A stretch of DNA of 23,418 nt from positions 1 through 23,418 of IMG/VR virus record IMGVR_UViG_3300011116_000054; one strand, given 5' to 3'. This document shows positions 14,303 through 22,262 of the stretch, piece by piece. The position numbers and the translations under genes are program-made. Within the stretch, counting starts at the first letter, position 1, and the number at the start of each line of letters is the position of its first letter. The DNA comes from a virus. The notes below the pieces were generated by a model that saw nothing but the letters and a program-made list of their open reading frames with translations, did no database searches and was not told where the DNA came from.

Positions 14303-17300
14303 TTAGTCTCCTAACAGCGAGGCAAACAACACGTTGTATGCACTCTTTGTATTTTCGTTGAACTCTGATAATTCACGCATCTTGACGATGGTGTCATCCT
14401 TGAGCATCTGTGCTAAGAATGTTCCACCGCTGATTACATCTAACGCCTTACGCTCATTCTTGTAAGAATCGTATAGGTCTAGCATTTCACGCAATTTACC
14501 TTCAGTAGCAGGCATAACGTTTGGCTTAGCCTCTAGCATAGAACGTAGATCGTTGATAGCGTTGATGCGCTCAATAGCCTTTTGGCTACCTTGCGATAGT
14601 TCTTCTGCAACTAATGGACGACCTGCAAAGAACAAGGTCTTCCAATCAGTAAACTCTTTGCGTAGTTGGCTACGTTCAAAGTCAGTTCCTACCTGAGTCA
14701 AGGACTCTTCGTAGGCATTCTTCTTTGCGTAGTAGGTCTGCAAATCTGCTGCTGTTTGTACCTCACGTAGGTAGTCAGCAACTGACTTGTTACGCTTTAG
14801 ACCCATATCAGTCATAGTCTTGTACGCATCCCACGAGAATCCAGCCTTGTGTGGAATCAAGAATGCTGCACCTTGAGGGAATTGCTTGAACAAATCTTTG
14901 TTCTGCTCTACGAAAGCACCTGATTCTTCAGCATAGCGGAAGTATGCAACCGTGCTTCGTTCTGATTCTGGTACTGTGAATGGAATTTGATCTGGATATA
15001 GTTCAACCCACTTAGCCATCGCAGCGTCATAGTCACCTGGATACTGGTCAAGTAGTTTGTTCCAGAGTTGCTTGAAGTTAGCACGTCCATTATCTCGTAC
15101 CCACTCAGCCATATCGCTCTTGAGTTGTACCTGTGGTGATGCTGGAGCAAAAAAACCGAATACGAAGCGAGTTCCAAGAATTGCAACCGTAGTGTTCTTC
15201 ACGCGTAGGCGATATTCTTCAAGTTCTTGCGCTGAAGGTGGAATTAGGTTTCCAGCCTCATCATACTTCTTAGGTAATCCGTGTCCACCAGCCTCAAGAT
15301 AGGTAACAGCCTTACGCCAAGCGCTGGCATACTGACTATCGCGCTCATCTTGGTTCATTGCCGCATACAAACGGTTGATATGTGCTGGCAAGAACGCTGA
15401 AACCATTGACTGATCTACAGCATACTTACCTAAAGCCAACTGTGTGATGGTATCTGCAGCACCTGGATTGAAGATACCTACAAGATTTGAAACAACCTTG
15501 ACAGATACACCAGATAATGGACCAGCAAATGTAGGAGCCAAAGAATCTGGGTTGAGAGATGGGGTAATCATCTTCAACTGTGCGCCAAATTGAATTGGCA
15601 GCGGTGTCTTGAACTCTGCTGGTACGCCTAAAGCCTGGAGTGCGCCTTGAACTGCACGGTAAACAGGCTCAATACCTGGATAAATGAAGTATGGTTCGCC
15701 CTGATCATCCTTCTGAATCCATCCAGAGTGAGTAATACCTTCGTAAGTAAGGCCTGCCTTGACGATAGACTCAGGGTTGTAGCGAACTGCCCTGTATACA
15801 CGTCGATAAAAGTCTTCTGTGGCACGGTAGAAACGTGCAAAGTTACGCGATGAGAAGGCAATCTGTGAACGAACTAGTGGATTATCCACATATTGCAACA
15901 CTTGTGATGTAGCACGTTCTTCAATAGCCTCAGCCAACTTGCGTTTAGCAAGGTTTGTTGCTGCTTCCACCTTGGCTGGCTTAGTTGGATCTACGTTCTT
16001 GAGGAAAGAATTGATGTAAGCGTCATAGAAACCAGTCTTCTTCATCTGCTTACGAATCTTTACCATCTCATTGATGACCAAAGGTTCACGTGATAGACGT
16101 GCGTTAGCCAAACCTAGCCAGGTCCAGCCTTTTGTCATAATAGATGCGGTGTAGGAACCAGCATCTGTTACTGGAACAAGGGTAGGTCCAATGACATACT
16201 CTGGGATATCGTCTAGATTCTCTGGTAGATCATCTAGTGATAGACGACCAGTGATGACATATTGACCTTTTTCGTCATCATAAACACGAATCTTATCAAG
16301 AAGTTCTTTATTGATGACAGCATTTCCAACATCATCTACTTTACGCTTAGCAATAATCTCTTTAGCACGATTTACAACAATCTTTGCGTGCTGCATTTCA
16401 TCAACGCCTTGCGCTGCAAGACGTGCATTCTTAGTAAACTCTGGATGCTTGATAATCCAGTCATAGACTAACTTGACAGCATCTGGACTATCAGCGTTAG
16501 CCAAGGCAATAGCGCCTAGTTCATCATTAGCATAGTAAGAAATACGCATCAACCAAGCAATCATTGAGGCTTCATCTTGCTGACCTAAAGCAATCTTCTT
16601 GAAGCCACGCTCCCCGCGTGCGCGAGAGTACATATTACTAGGGACGTTGATTTCCAAGGCAGCCATACGAACGCCTGTAGCCTTCTGGAAATTGACTGTG
16701 CGAGTGATGTAATCGTTACCAGTAACGAAGTTGAATCCACCCTCAGAAACAATAGACAATGTATTGTCAATGTTTCCGTAGGTAATCTGTTCTGCTAGGA
16801 ACTGCAGTTCTTCATCATCAAGCAGATTTGCACCCAGTTTGGTACGCAGTCTATTGACTCGACCTTCAGAAAGCGAACGGGCTAAAATATTACGAGTCTG
16901 TTGTACTAAACCACCTTGAGTGCTTTGACGTAACTCGTCAATACGCCGCTCAATATCAATTACTTTGCCTGGATTGAGAACCTTATCGGTTGTTTTCAAC
17001 TCATCGCGTAGCGCTTTGATTTCAGCCTTAGCATTACGAATTGCATCGTCAAGACCAGCAATCTCTGCTTCGTATTTACCAGCCTCATTTTTGTTCAGAA
17101 TACGCATTACAGATCCAAGAGGATTTTCTGCGGCTTTCTCACCTTTAGTAAGCCCTTTACGAATTCCAAGTGCTGTGTTGATACGTGTGGATAAGTAGCG
17201 AGATTTAGCCAATCCCCAAGGAGTTACCTGACCAATAGCCAAGGCAACCATCAAATCTTCTGTAGCGTTACGGATAGCATAGCGTGGACCAGCGAGAGTC

Positions 17301-19144
17301 AAGAATGACCAAGCACCAGTCATCTTATCTACCCAGTTTTTGTTGGCAGTACCAAGAATCCTGGATATCAATGTGCTACGTGCTGCTGCTCTATCAATAT
17401 CTACAAGACTAGGAGCAGAAACAAACTCGTTATAGTCAGATGGCAAAGCGCCAAGATCTTCAAACTCATCACCAAAACGACCAACCTGGAACTTGACATC
17501 GCCTTTGCCAGTCAAGCGACGGACAATCAACTGTCCTGGCTCTGTGGTATTGAGACCACGAATTTCAGCAATAGTAGACCAGAGTCCATAGAACATTTCT
17601 TTGCGCTCGCCTACATCATCAACAGATGCAAATGTCTGTTGGATTAACTGACTGTCGCGCTTTGTCATTACCAAACGAGCGAGGCGATACATTTGCTCTG
17701 GAGCATCTTTAGAAGTTACATCAAAAGTATCATCACGAAATAGTGGAGCAATAGCAAACTTACCTTTTGCTCTATCAAGACGCTTCATAATCATAGCCAT
17801 CGAAAATCGGGCTACTTCTTTAGGATTGTCGTTAGCGCCTACTTCAGCAACAGTAGTCTTCTTGCCGTTGAGAATAGTGTTCTTGATTCCATCTGTCGTT
17901 GTAGCATCACCAAAATAGGTGGCTTCTACGTACTTAGAACCCATCTTGTCAATATCAAAAACTTTATTTGCAGTAGTTGCAATAGCAATACGAGTCTTAC
18001 GCTTAGCATCGAGCACTGGCATAACCACACGCTTGCGACCAATACCACCCTTGATCATTTTGAGAGCATTATCAGCATTCTCAAAGTAAGCCTGTGCAGT
18101 GAGTGCATTGGTTACTGGCTGATCTGCTTTGAGGAAATCATCAACAACAGCAGGGCCAAACTCAGGTGCTAGGCGGCGTATTTCAGCATCTGCTACACGG
18201 GCTGCTTCAGCATCACCATTTTTGCGAGCAGTCTTGAGTTCATCAAGTTTAGCACCGTAGGTATCCCAGAAAGACTTACCATTAGGAGATGCAAAGTAGT
18301 CTTGGAGTTTCTGACCACCCTTGGCAAAGTTGCCATAGAGAACATCTACTGAATACTTAGAAACCTTGTAGGCGTTAGATACTTTACCACCGATAATAAG
18401 TGGATCTGCATATATTCTAAAGGCAGCATCTACTACACCAGAGACAAGTTTGTATGCAAGACCAGAGCCTTCTATTTGCTTAGGTAAAAGCAAGTTTGCT
18501 ATTTGACGACCTGGAGAATACTTAGAGGCATTGACCGCATCAAGAGTATCTTGGAACAAATCCTGCTCTGCTTGAGTTCCAGCCTTCTTGTATGCAAGTT
18601 TTACATACTTGGCTTCATCTGGAGTAGCAGAAGCCATAATCTTTTCTGGTTCTTCACCAGCAGCAATACGCATTGCGATAGTAACTGCGGTATTACCAAA
18701 CTTAGCCTTAGCATCACCAATGCGACCAGGGTTGAAAACCTTGTCACCTTTGTCATTTGCTTCGTCCCACGCATCTGCAAGACCCATTCCTTGGGTAGCA
18801 CCAATTACAGAAGTACGATACAGACGTGTTGTAAAGTCTGAAATATTTTGTAAGCCAGCCATCAACTTGCTGCCAGCATTCCATACTGCGCCACCTGTAT
18901 AGTGCCACGCAGTTCCCAACCAGCCTTTCTCAGGCTTGATGGTTGGATCTTCTGTACCAAATGTTGTAGCAAGTGATTGCTGTTGTGATACAGGCTTAGA
19001 GTTGTAAACTTTATTGGCTACATCTGCTGGGAGATTGCTGAGTTGCTTGTGAACTTCAACAGCCTTGATAAGGGCATTGACTTCACGCTTCTCTGCTTCA
19101 GTTAGACCAGCAGCCATTGATGCGGCTTTGAGGCTATCTGACAT
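14303..19144 (-). CDS. Giant putative internal/ejected virion protein (1613 aa)
   Basis: A 1613-residue protein, the largest gene here. Landmarks: WLGTAWHYTGGAVWNAGSKL near residue 75 and IYADPLIIGGKVSNAYKV near 240. SFLTLAGPRYAIRNATEDLM at about 609-632 matches an 'LxxPxYxxRNxxE' pattern I remember in large actinophage proteins. A coiled coil lies at about 680-742 (EIKALRDELKTTDKV, IERRIDELRQ). SGWIQKDDQGEPYFIYPG at about 1137-1156 is followed by a PIQFGAQLKMITPSLNPDSL block. Several helices are amphipathic or hydrophobic. No MuF, protease, lysozyme or ADP-ribosyltransferase motif is clear to me. Start ATG at 19144 overlaps the previous stop (TAATG). It most likely sits within the head and is delivered with DNA (inference), but a tail or head-morphogenesis role cannot be excluded. 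Confidence 0.62.
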   Translation of the reverse strand: MSDSLKAASMAAGLTEAEKREVNALIKAVEVHKQLSNLPADVANKVYNSKPVSQQQSLATTFGTEDPTIKPEKGWLGTAWHYTGGAVWNAGSKLMAGLQNISDFTTRLYRTSVIGATQGMGLADAWDEANDKGDKVFNPGRIGDAKAKFGNTAVTIAMRIAAGEEPEKIMASATPDEAKYVKLAYKKAGTQAEQDLFQDTLDAVNASKYSPGRQIANLLLPKQIEGSGLAYKLVSGVVDAAFRIYADPLIIGGKVSNAYKVSKYSVDVLYGNFAKGGQKLQDYFASPNGKSFWDTYGAKLDELKTARKNGDAEAARVADAEIRRLAPEFGPAVVDDFLKADQPVTNALTAQAYFENADNALKMIKGGIGRKRVVMPVLDAKRKTRIAIATTANKVFDIDKMGSKYVEATYFGDATTTDGIKNTILNGKKTTVAEVGANDNPKEVARFSMAMIMKRLDRAKGKFAIAPLFRDDTFDVTSKDAPEQMYRLARLVMTKRDSQLIQQTFASVDDVGERKEMFYGLWSTIAEIRGLNTTEPGQLIVRRLTGKGDVKFQVGRFGDEFEDLGALPSDYNEFVSAPSLVDIDRAAARSTLISRILGTANKNWVDKMTGAWSFLTLAGPRYAIRNATEDLMVALAIGQVTPWGLAKSRYLSTRINTALGIRKGLTKGEKAAENPLGSVMRILNKNEAGKYEAEIAGLDDAIRNAKAEIKALRDELKTTDKVLNPGKVIDIERRIDELRQSTQGGLVQQTRNILARSLSEGRVNRLRTKLGANLLDDEELQFLAEQITYGNIDNTLSIVSEGGFNFVTGNDYITRTVNFQKATGVRMAALEINVPSNMYSRARGERGFKKIALGQQDEASMIAWLMRISYYANDELGAIALANADSPDAVKLVYDWIIKHPEFTKNARLAAQGVDEMQHAKIVVNRAKEIIAKRKVDDVGNAVINKELLDKIRVYDDEKGQYVITGRLSLDDLPENLDDIPEYVIGPTLVPVTDAGSYTASIMTKGWTWLGLANARLSREPLVINEMVKIRKQMKKTGFYDAYINSFLKNVDPTKPAKVEAATNLAKRKLAEAIEERATSQVLQYVDNPLVRSQIAFSSRNFARFYRATEDFYRRVYRAVRYNPESIVKAGLTYEGITHSGWIQKDDQGEPYFIYPGIEPVYRAVQGALQALGVPAEFKTPLPIQFGAQLKMITPSLNPDSLAPTFAGPLSGVSVKVVSNLVGIFNPGAADTITQLALGKYAVDQSMVSAFLPAHINRLYAAMNQDERDSQYASAWRKAVTYLEAGGHGLPKKYDEAGNLIPPSAQELEEYRLRVKNTTVAILGTRFVFGFFAPASPQVQLKSDMAEWVRDNGRANFKQLWNKLLDQYPGDYDAAMAKWVELYPDQIPFTVPESERSTVAYFRYAEESGAFVEQNKDLFKQFPQGAAFLIPHKAGFSWDAYKTMTDMGLKRNKSVADYLREVQTAADLQTYYAKKNAYEESLTQVGTDFERSQLRKEFTDWKTLFFAGRPLVAEELSQGSQKAIERINAINDLRSMLEAKPNVMPATEGKLREMLDLYDSYKNERKALDVISGGTFLAQMLKDDTIVKMRELSEFNENTKSAYNVLFASLLGD

Positions 19145-19557
19145 TAGTTACCTCGTGCTAAAGCCTCTTGATACAAAATAGCAATTTCGCCAGTATCATC
19201 AAAAGGTAGTAGTTTGGCTAATGTATCTGATGTCTTGATCTGGATAGGACGTGCGCCAAGAACTTCTGGTCCAGGTCCAGGTCCCATTGCGATACCTGCA
19301 GTGATTGGTTCATCGCGGCGTTGTGACGGAGCATATAATGGGACAACTTTTTCTTGCTGACTAGGTGCCATACCTTGTTCTGATAAAGATATAGGGTTTA
19401 CATCTGGAGTTTTTGCAAGTGGGCCACCTGCTTTGATAGCGGCGTTCTCTGTACCAGAACCATATGTGTCTGATTGAAAACGGAGTTGGTCTGTTCTTGT
19501 TGAATATTGACCAGGACCTGCGGCTCCAGCCAATGGGTTCATTGGTTGCTTAGCCAT
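19144..19557 (-). CDS. Pro/Gly-rich protein of unknown function (137 aa)
   Basis: A 137-residue protein of mostly disordered composition (MAKQPMNPLAGAAGPGQYST, later ITAGIAMGPGPGPEVLGARP) ending in a helix (TGEIAILYQEALARGN). No domain is recognised. It starts with ATG at 19557 behind a strong GGAGGA, overlapping the upstream gene by eight bases, and ends at the start codon of the 1613-aa gene. This one-base link suggests it is a partner of the large protein (inference). Confidence 0.65.
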   Translation of the reverse strand: MAKQPMNPLAGAAGPGQYSTRTDQLRFQSDTYGSGTENAAIKAGGPLAKTPDVNPISLSEQGMAPSQQEKVVPLYAPSQRRDEPITAGIAMGPGPGPEVLGARPIQIKTSDTLAKLLPFDDTGEIAILYQEALARGN

Positions 19558-19768
19558 TATTGTCCTCCATCTTCTCTAAATCTGATGTGAATTGTTCCCA
19601 CACTCTGGAAACTTTTGTTTTTCTATTTGCGTTATACACTGCTAAATCTAAAATTTCTGATGCGAGCATCTCTATGGCTCGGATTATATTTACTGCAAAA
19701 CCTGATATAACTACTAAGAAATCAGCGAAAGTAATAGAGCGCGGTACGTAATCTTTATCTTCGTCCAC
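19550..19768 (-). CDS. Small protein with one hydrophobic helix (72 aa)
   Basis: A 72-residue protein: acidic start (MDEDKDYVPRS), then a hydrophobic stretch at about 12-45 (ITFADFLVVISGFAVNIIRA, IEMLASEILDLAV), then a charged C-terminus (NRKTKVSRVWEQFTSDLEKM). It could be a single membrane-spanning or membrane-lying helix, or one side of a helical bundle. The start is GTG at 19768 with AGAGGA seven bases upstream. Unknown function; placed between portal and the large internal proteins. Confidence 0.65.
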   Translation of the reverse strand: MDEDKDYVPRSITFADFLVVISGFAVNIIRAIEMLASEILDLAVYNANRKTKVSRVWEQFTSDLEKMEDNNG

Positions 19769-19789
19769 GCTCTATCCTCTCTAGTAACA

Positions 19790-19921
19790 CTAAGCCTTCT
19801 TGCCTTTACGAGCCTTACCAGCAAAGCCAAATTTGACTGCACCGCCCTTTGGCATTGGAGCCTTCTTTGAGCCTTCTTTTGGCTTGGCTACTGAAGCCTT
19901 TGCACGACCACCTTTTTTCAT
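19790..19921 (-). CDS. Tiny basic protein (43 aa)
   Basis: Reads MKKGGRAKASVAKPKEGSKK, then APMPKGGAVKFGFAGKARKG, ending KKA. About a third is Lys or Arg. It is preceded by GGAGGT seven bases before the ATG at 19921, the strongest ribosome site in the window, which argues that it is expressed. No family is recognised; binding to nucleic acid is possible from charge alone. Confidence 0.65.
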   Translation of the reverse strand: MKKGGRAKASVAKPKEGSKKAPMPKGGAVKFGFAGKARKGKKA

Positions 19922-19932
19922 TTCACACCTCC

Positions 19933-21666
19933 CTACCCTGCAATAGATGCGAGTAATTGAGCAATGTCTGGACGAGAGCCAGCAGCAGGGGCCGCACCCA
20001 TTTGTTCTGGAGTTGGCTGCGAGGCAGGAACGGGGGCCATACCTGCTGCTGGAACTTCTGCGCCCATTGGCACTTCTGGTTGTTCTACGGGTTCAGGCAT
20101 AAATACCTTCTCCACAATAGTCTCTAGTTGTAATCCCTTTTGACGACCTTTGATAACTTCAGCGATTCTGGAAACAATCTGAGAAGGATCTTGACCTTGG
20201 GCTGCAAGTGCTGGAATGGCCTGAGCGTATTGAGCAACAGCAACACGCAAAGAATCGCGCATCTCTTCAATATCCACACGCTGTTCTTCTTGAGTGACAT
20301 TCAACTCCATTGGGATTTCGCGACGTACATAGTCGCGGCTAACAAGTTTATCGCTACGCATCTGTAGCAAAGCAATGATGGCGTTGTTTGGATTCATTCC
20401 CGACATAATGCCGTAGCGAACATCTACGCCGTATTCGCCATTGATTTGTTTATTTGGGATGTACTTCATATTGAATGGAGTACCATCATCAACACCCTTG
20501 ATTTCTTTCTGGATGTTGCCGAAAATCTTCTCGTCTGTTTCAAAGCAGAGTGATATAAGTTCAGTAAAGAGGCGTGCAAACTGTGCTTGTGCTGCACGAA
20601 CCTGTGTATCAAAGCCTGCTTGGAGCGCTTGAACTCCGCGACCTGTGATGATAGAGGCATCAACGTTACCGCTACGTACTTCTGGATAACGAGCGCCTAG
20701 ACGAAGTTCACGCTCTAGCACACCAGATTCAGTAAAGACTCCAGGAGGTAGTTCTAGCGGTACACGACGGATTGCCTGTGGATTAGCAGAGCGCATAATG
20801 GCATCTGGGCCAAGTGCAAGTTCTTGTACATCTTGCGGAATAGCAATAGGAGCCTGAATAGATTTCTCTGCTGCTTGAATCTGCAATACTGCAAAGCGAG
20901 CGCGAGCAAGTTGCACTGCCAAGATATCATCGAACTGACCGCGTGCTTCACCATCAAGTGATGAACGAACAGCAACACGAGCCATACACTTACCCGTTGG
21001 GTTAGGTAGGTTTGATAAAACCAAGTTGTTGCGATCAGGTACATAAATCAAATCTTGGTCTTTGTCGTGATAGCGAATCATTGTGATATATGGAGAGCCA
21101 GATGCGTATTGGTTCTTAGCAACAATCTGGTTGTAGAACTCTGGATACTGCATCGCCAATGATTCTGCATCAGTATTGATGACCTGAGTTATTGAGATGC
21201 AACGACCAAAGCGGTCCATCTCAGGATAGACACCAAATGGATTGAGCAGGCGGATACGAGGATTGTTTGATTCGTAATCCATCTCTACGATTGCTGGAAG
21301 CATACCGTAGGTATTGAACCAGTCAGCGCCGTTGTACATCTGAATCTGTAGTTCAGACATTGAGACGTAATAGTTAGCGATACGAGTTCTGGTATCTGCA
21401 GACTTGCGTGCGCTATCAGAAACCATATTGGTAGCAGCGCAGTTGAAGGATGGAAGAGGTGCCATCACTTCTGCAAGATCACGAGCAGCAACGTCTACGA
21501 AGTTAGCAACAAGAGGCTTGGGGTAATCTTCGGAGAACATAGCAGGATAGACCTTGCTGATATCTCCTTGACGTACTGATAGCACGTCGCGCATACGCTG
21601 ATCGCGTGGTGCGTACTTCGTCTGAAGACGCGATACCTTAGCGACTACCTCTTTGAGTGATAACAT
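19933..21666 (-). CDS. Portal protein (probable)
   Basis: A 577-residue protein in the place of the portal, two genes after large terminase. It would form the ring at the head vertex through which DNA passes. Visible parts are an N-terminal wing with RQGDISKVYPAMFSEDYPKP and LLNPFGVYPEMDRFGRCISI. Long stem-type helices carry FDDILAVQLARARFAVLQIQ and VDASIITGRGVQALQAGFDT, then AQFARLFTELISLCF. A clip-type region leads into MNPNNAIIALLQMRSDKLVS. The C-terminus is Pro/Ala-rich (from about 510). The 'tGrgvqaLqaGfdtqvraaQ' helix is one I associate with phage portals. AAGGA overlaps the upstream stop, five to nine bases before the ATG at 21666. Confidence 0.8.
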   Translation of the reverse strand: MLSLKEVVAKVSRLQTKYAPRDQRMRDVLSVRQGDISKVYPAMFSEDYPKPLVANFVDVAARDLAEVMAPLPSFNCAATNMVSDSARKSADTRTRIANYYVSMSELQIQMYNGADWFNTYGMLPAIVEMDYESNNPRIRLLNPFGVYPEMDRFGRCISITQVINTDAESLAMQYPEFYNQIVAKNQYASGSPYITMIRYHDKDQDLIYVPDRNNLVLSNLPNPTGKCMARVAVRSSLDGEARGQFDDILAVQLARARFAVLQIQAAEKSIQAPIAIPQDVQELALGPDAIMRSANPQAIRRVPLELPPGVFTESGVLERELRLGARYPEVRSGNVDASIITGRGVQALQAGFDTQVRAAQAQFARLFTELISLCFETDEKIFGNIQKEIKGVDDGTPFNMKYIPNKQINGEYGVDVRYGIMSGMNPNNAIIALLQMRSDKLVSRDYVRREIPMELNVTQEEQRVDIEEMRDSLRVAVAQYAQAIPALAAQGQDPSQIVSRIAEVIKGRQKGLQLETIVEKVFMPEPVEQPEVPMGAEVPAAGMAPVPASQPTPEQMGAAPAAGSRPDIAQLLASIAG

Positions 21667-21675
21667 CTATATTCC

Positions 21676-21843
21676 TTAGTGTGACATTGTTATTTTTGTA
21701 ATATCGTATTCTTCTTTTTGTTTTTTATTTTTTGGTTTATTTTTTGGCTTGACAGATTCAGAAAGTTTCTTATGCGCTTTTTCTTGTTCTTTAGCCAACT
21801 TCTCAAGTTCTTTTTGGTTATGTCCTGATATTGGTCTTTGCAT
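21676..21843 (-). CDS. Small Lys-rich protein (55 aa)
   Basis: A 55-residue frame reading MQRPISGHNQKELEKLAKEQ, then EKAHKKLSESVKPKNKPKNK and ending KQKEEYDITKITMSH. It is a charged helix followed by a Lys-rich tail. AAGGAAAG lies a few bases upstream of the ATG at 21843. Its stop codon (TAA) is part of the portal's Shine-Dalgarno sequence, so the two are probably coupled. No family is recognised. Confidence 0.62.
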   Translation of the reverse strand: MQRPISGHNQKELEKLAKEQEKAHKKLSESVKPKNKPKNKKQKEEYDITKITMSH

Positions 21844-21852
21844 TATCTTTCC

Positions 21853-22251
21853 TTACTTGAGATTTTCTAGGAAAGCGCCGCCTGCACCGCCACCACGAAG
21901 TGTAAATTTCTGTCCAGATGAACGAGCGCTTGGTGCAGTTGCTGCTGCACGTTTCTTAGCGGCTTCACGGGCTTTCGCTGCTGCAGTAGTTTTGACTGGC
22001 TTGCTTGCAGCCTTGATAGAAGATGCGGCCTTCTTTGCTGCTTTCTTGCTATATTTTGCCTTTGCCTCATCAGCGGTCTTTGCTGATACTTGCTTTACAG
22101 ATTTTCCTGCTTTTGGTTCCGCTACACCTTTGAGTCCTGCTTGACTTACTACAGCAAACTGTGATTTGAAAGATGCTTTGGAGTATGTTTTTCCACCGAT
22201 GGTTACTGTTTTTTCATCGTTAGAAAATCTAAAATTCTTTTTTTCTGCCAT
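21853..22251 (-). CDS. Lys/Ala-rich protein of unknown function (132 aa)
   Basis: A 132-residue protein. The N-terminal part is compact (FRFSNDEKTVTIGGKTYSKA and FKSQFAVVSQAGLKGVAEPK). Residues about 60-112 are Lys/Ala repeats like a histone H1 tail (KAAKKAASSIKAASKPVKTT). The end is QKFTLRGGGAGGAFLENLK. DNA or RNA contact is possible from composition but no domain is recognised; a DNA-condensing or packaging role is inference. ATG at 22251 follows a strong AAGGAG. It lies between large terminase and the portal region. Confidence 0.7.
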   Translation of the reverse strand: MAEKKNFRFSNDEKTVTIGGKTYSKASFKSQFAVVSQAGLKGVAEPKAGKSVKQVSAKTADEAKAKYSKKAAKKAASSIKAASKPVKTTAAAKAREAAKKRAAATAPSARSSGQKFTLRGGGAGGAFLENLK

Positions 22252-22262
22252 TGTTTATCTCC

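Noticed and set aside
14908-18902. Many open frames of 60-112 residues opposite or out of frame in the 1613-aa gene, for example 18503-18841, 18588-18902 and 16965-17198 (plus)
   Set aside because: They lie wholly inside a continuous coding frame with recognisable protein features, have no ribosome sites, and resemble antisense translations of helical proteins.
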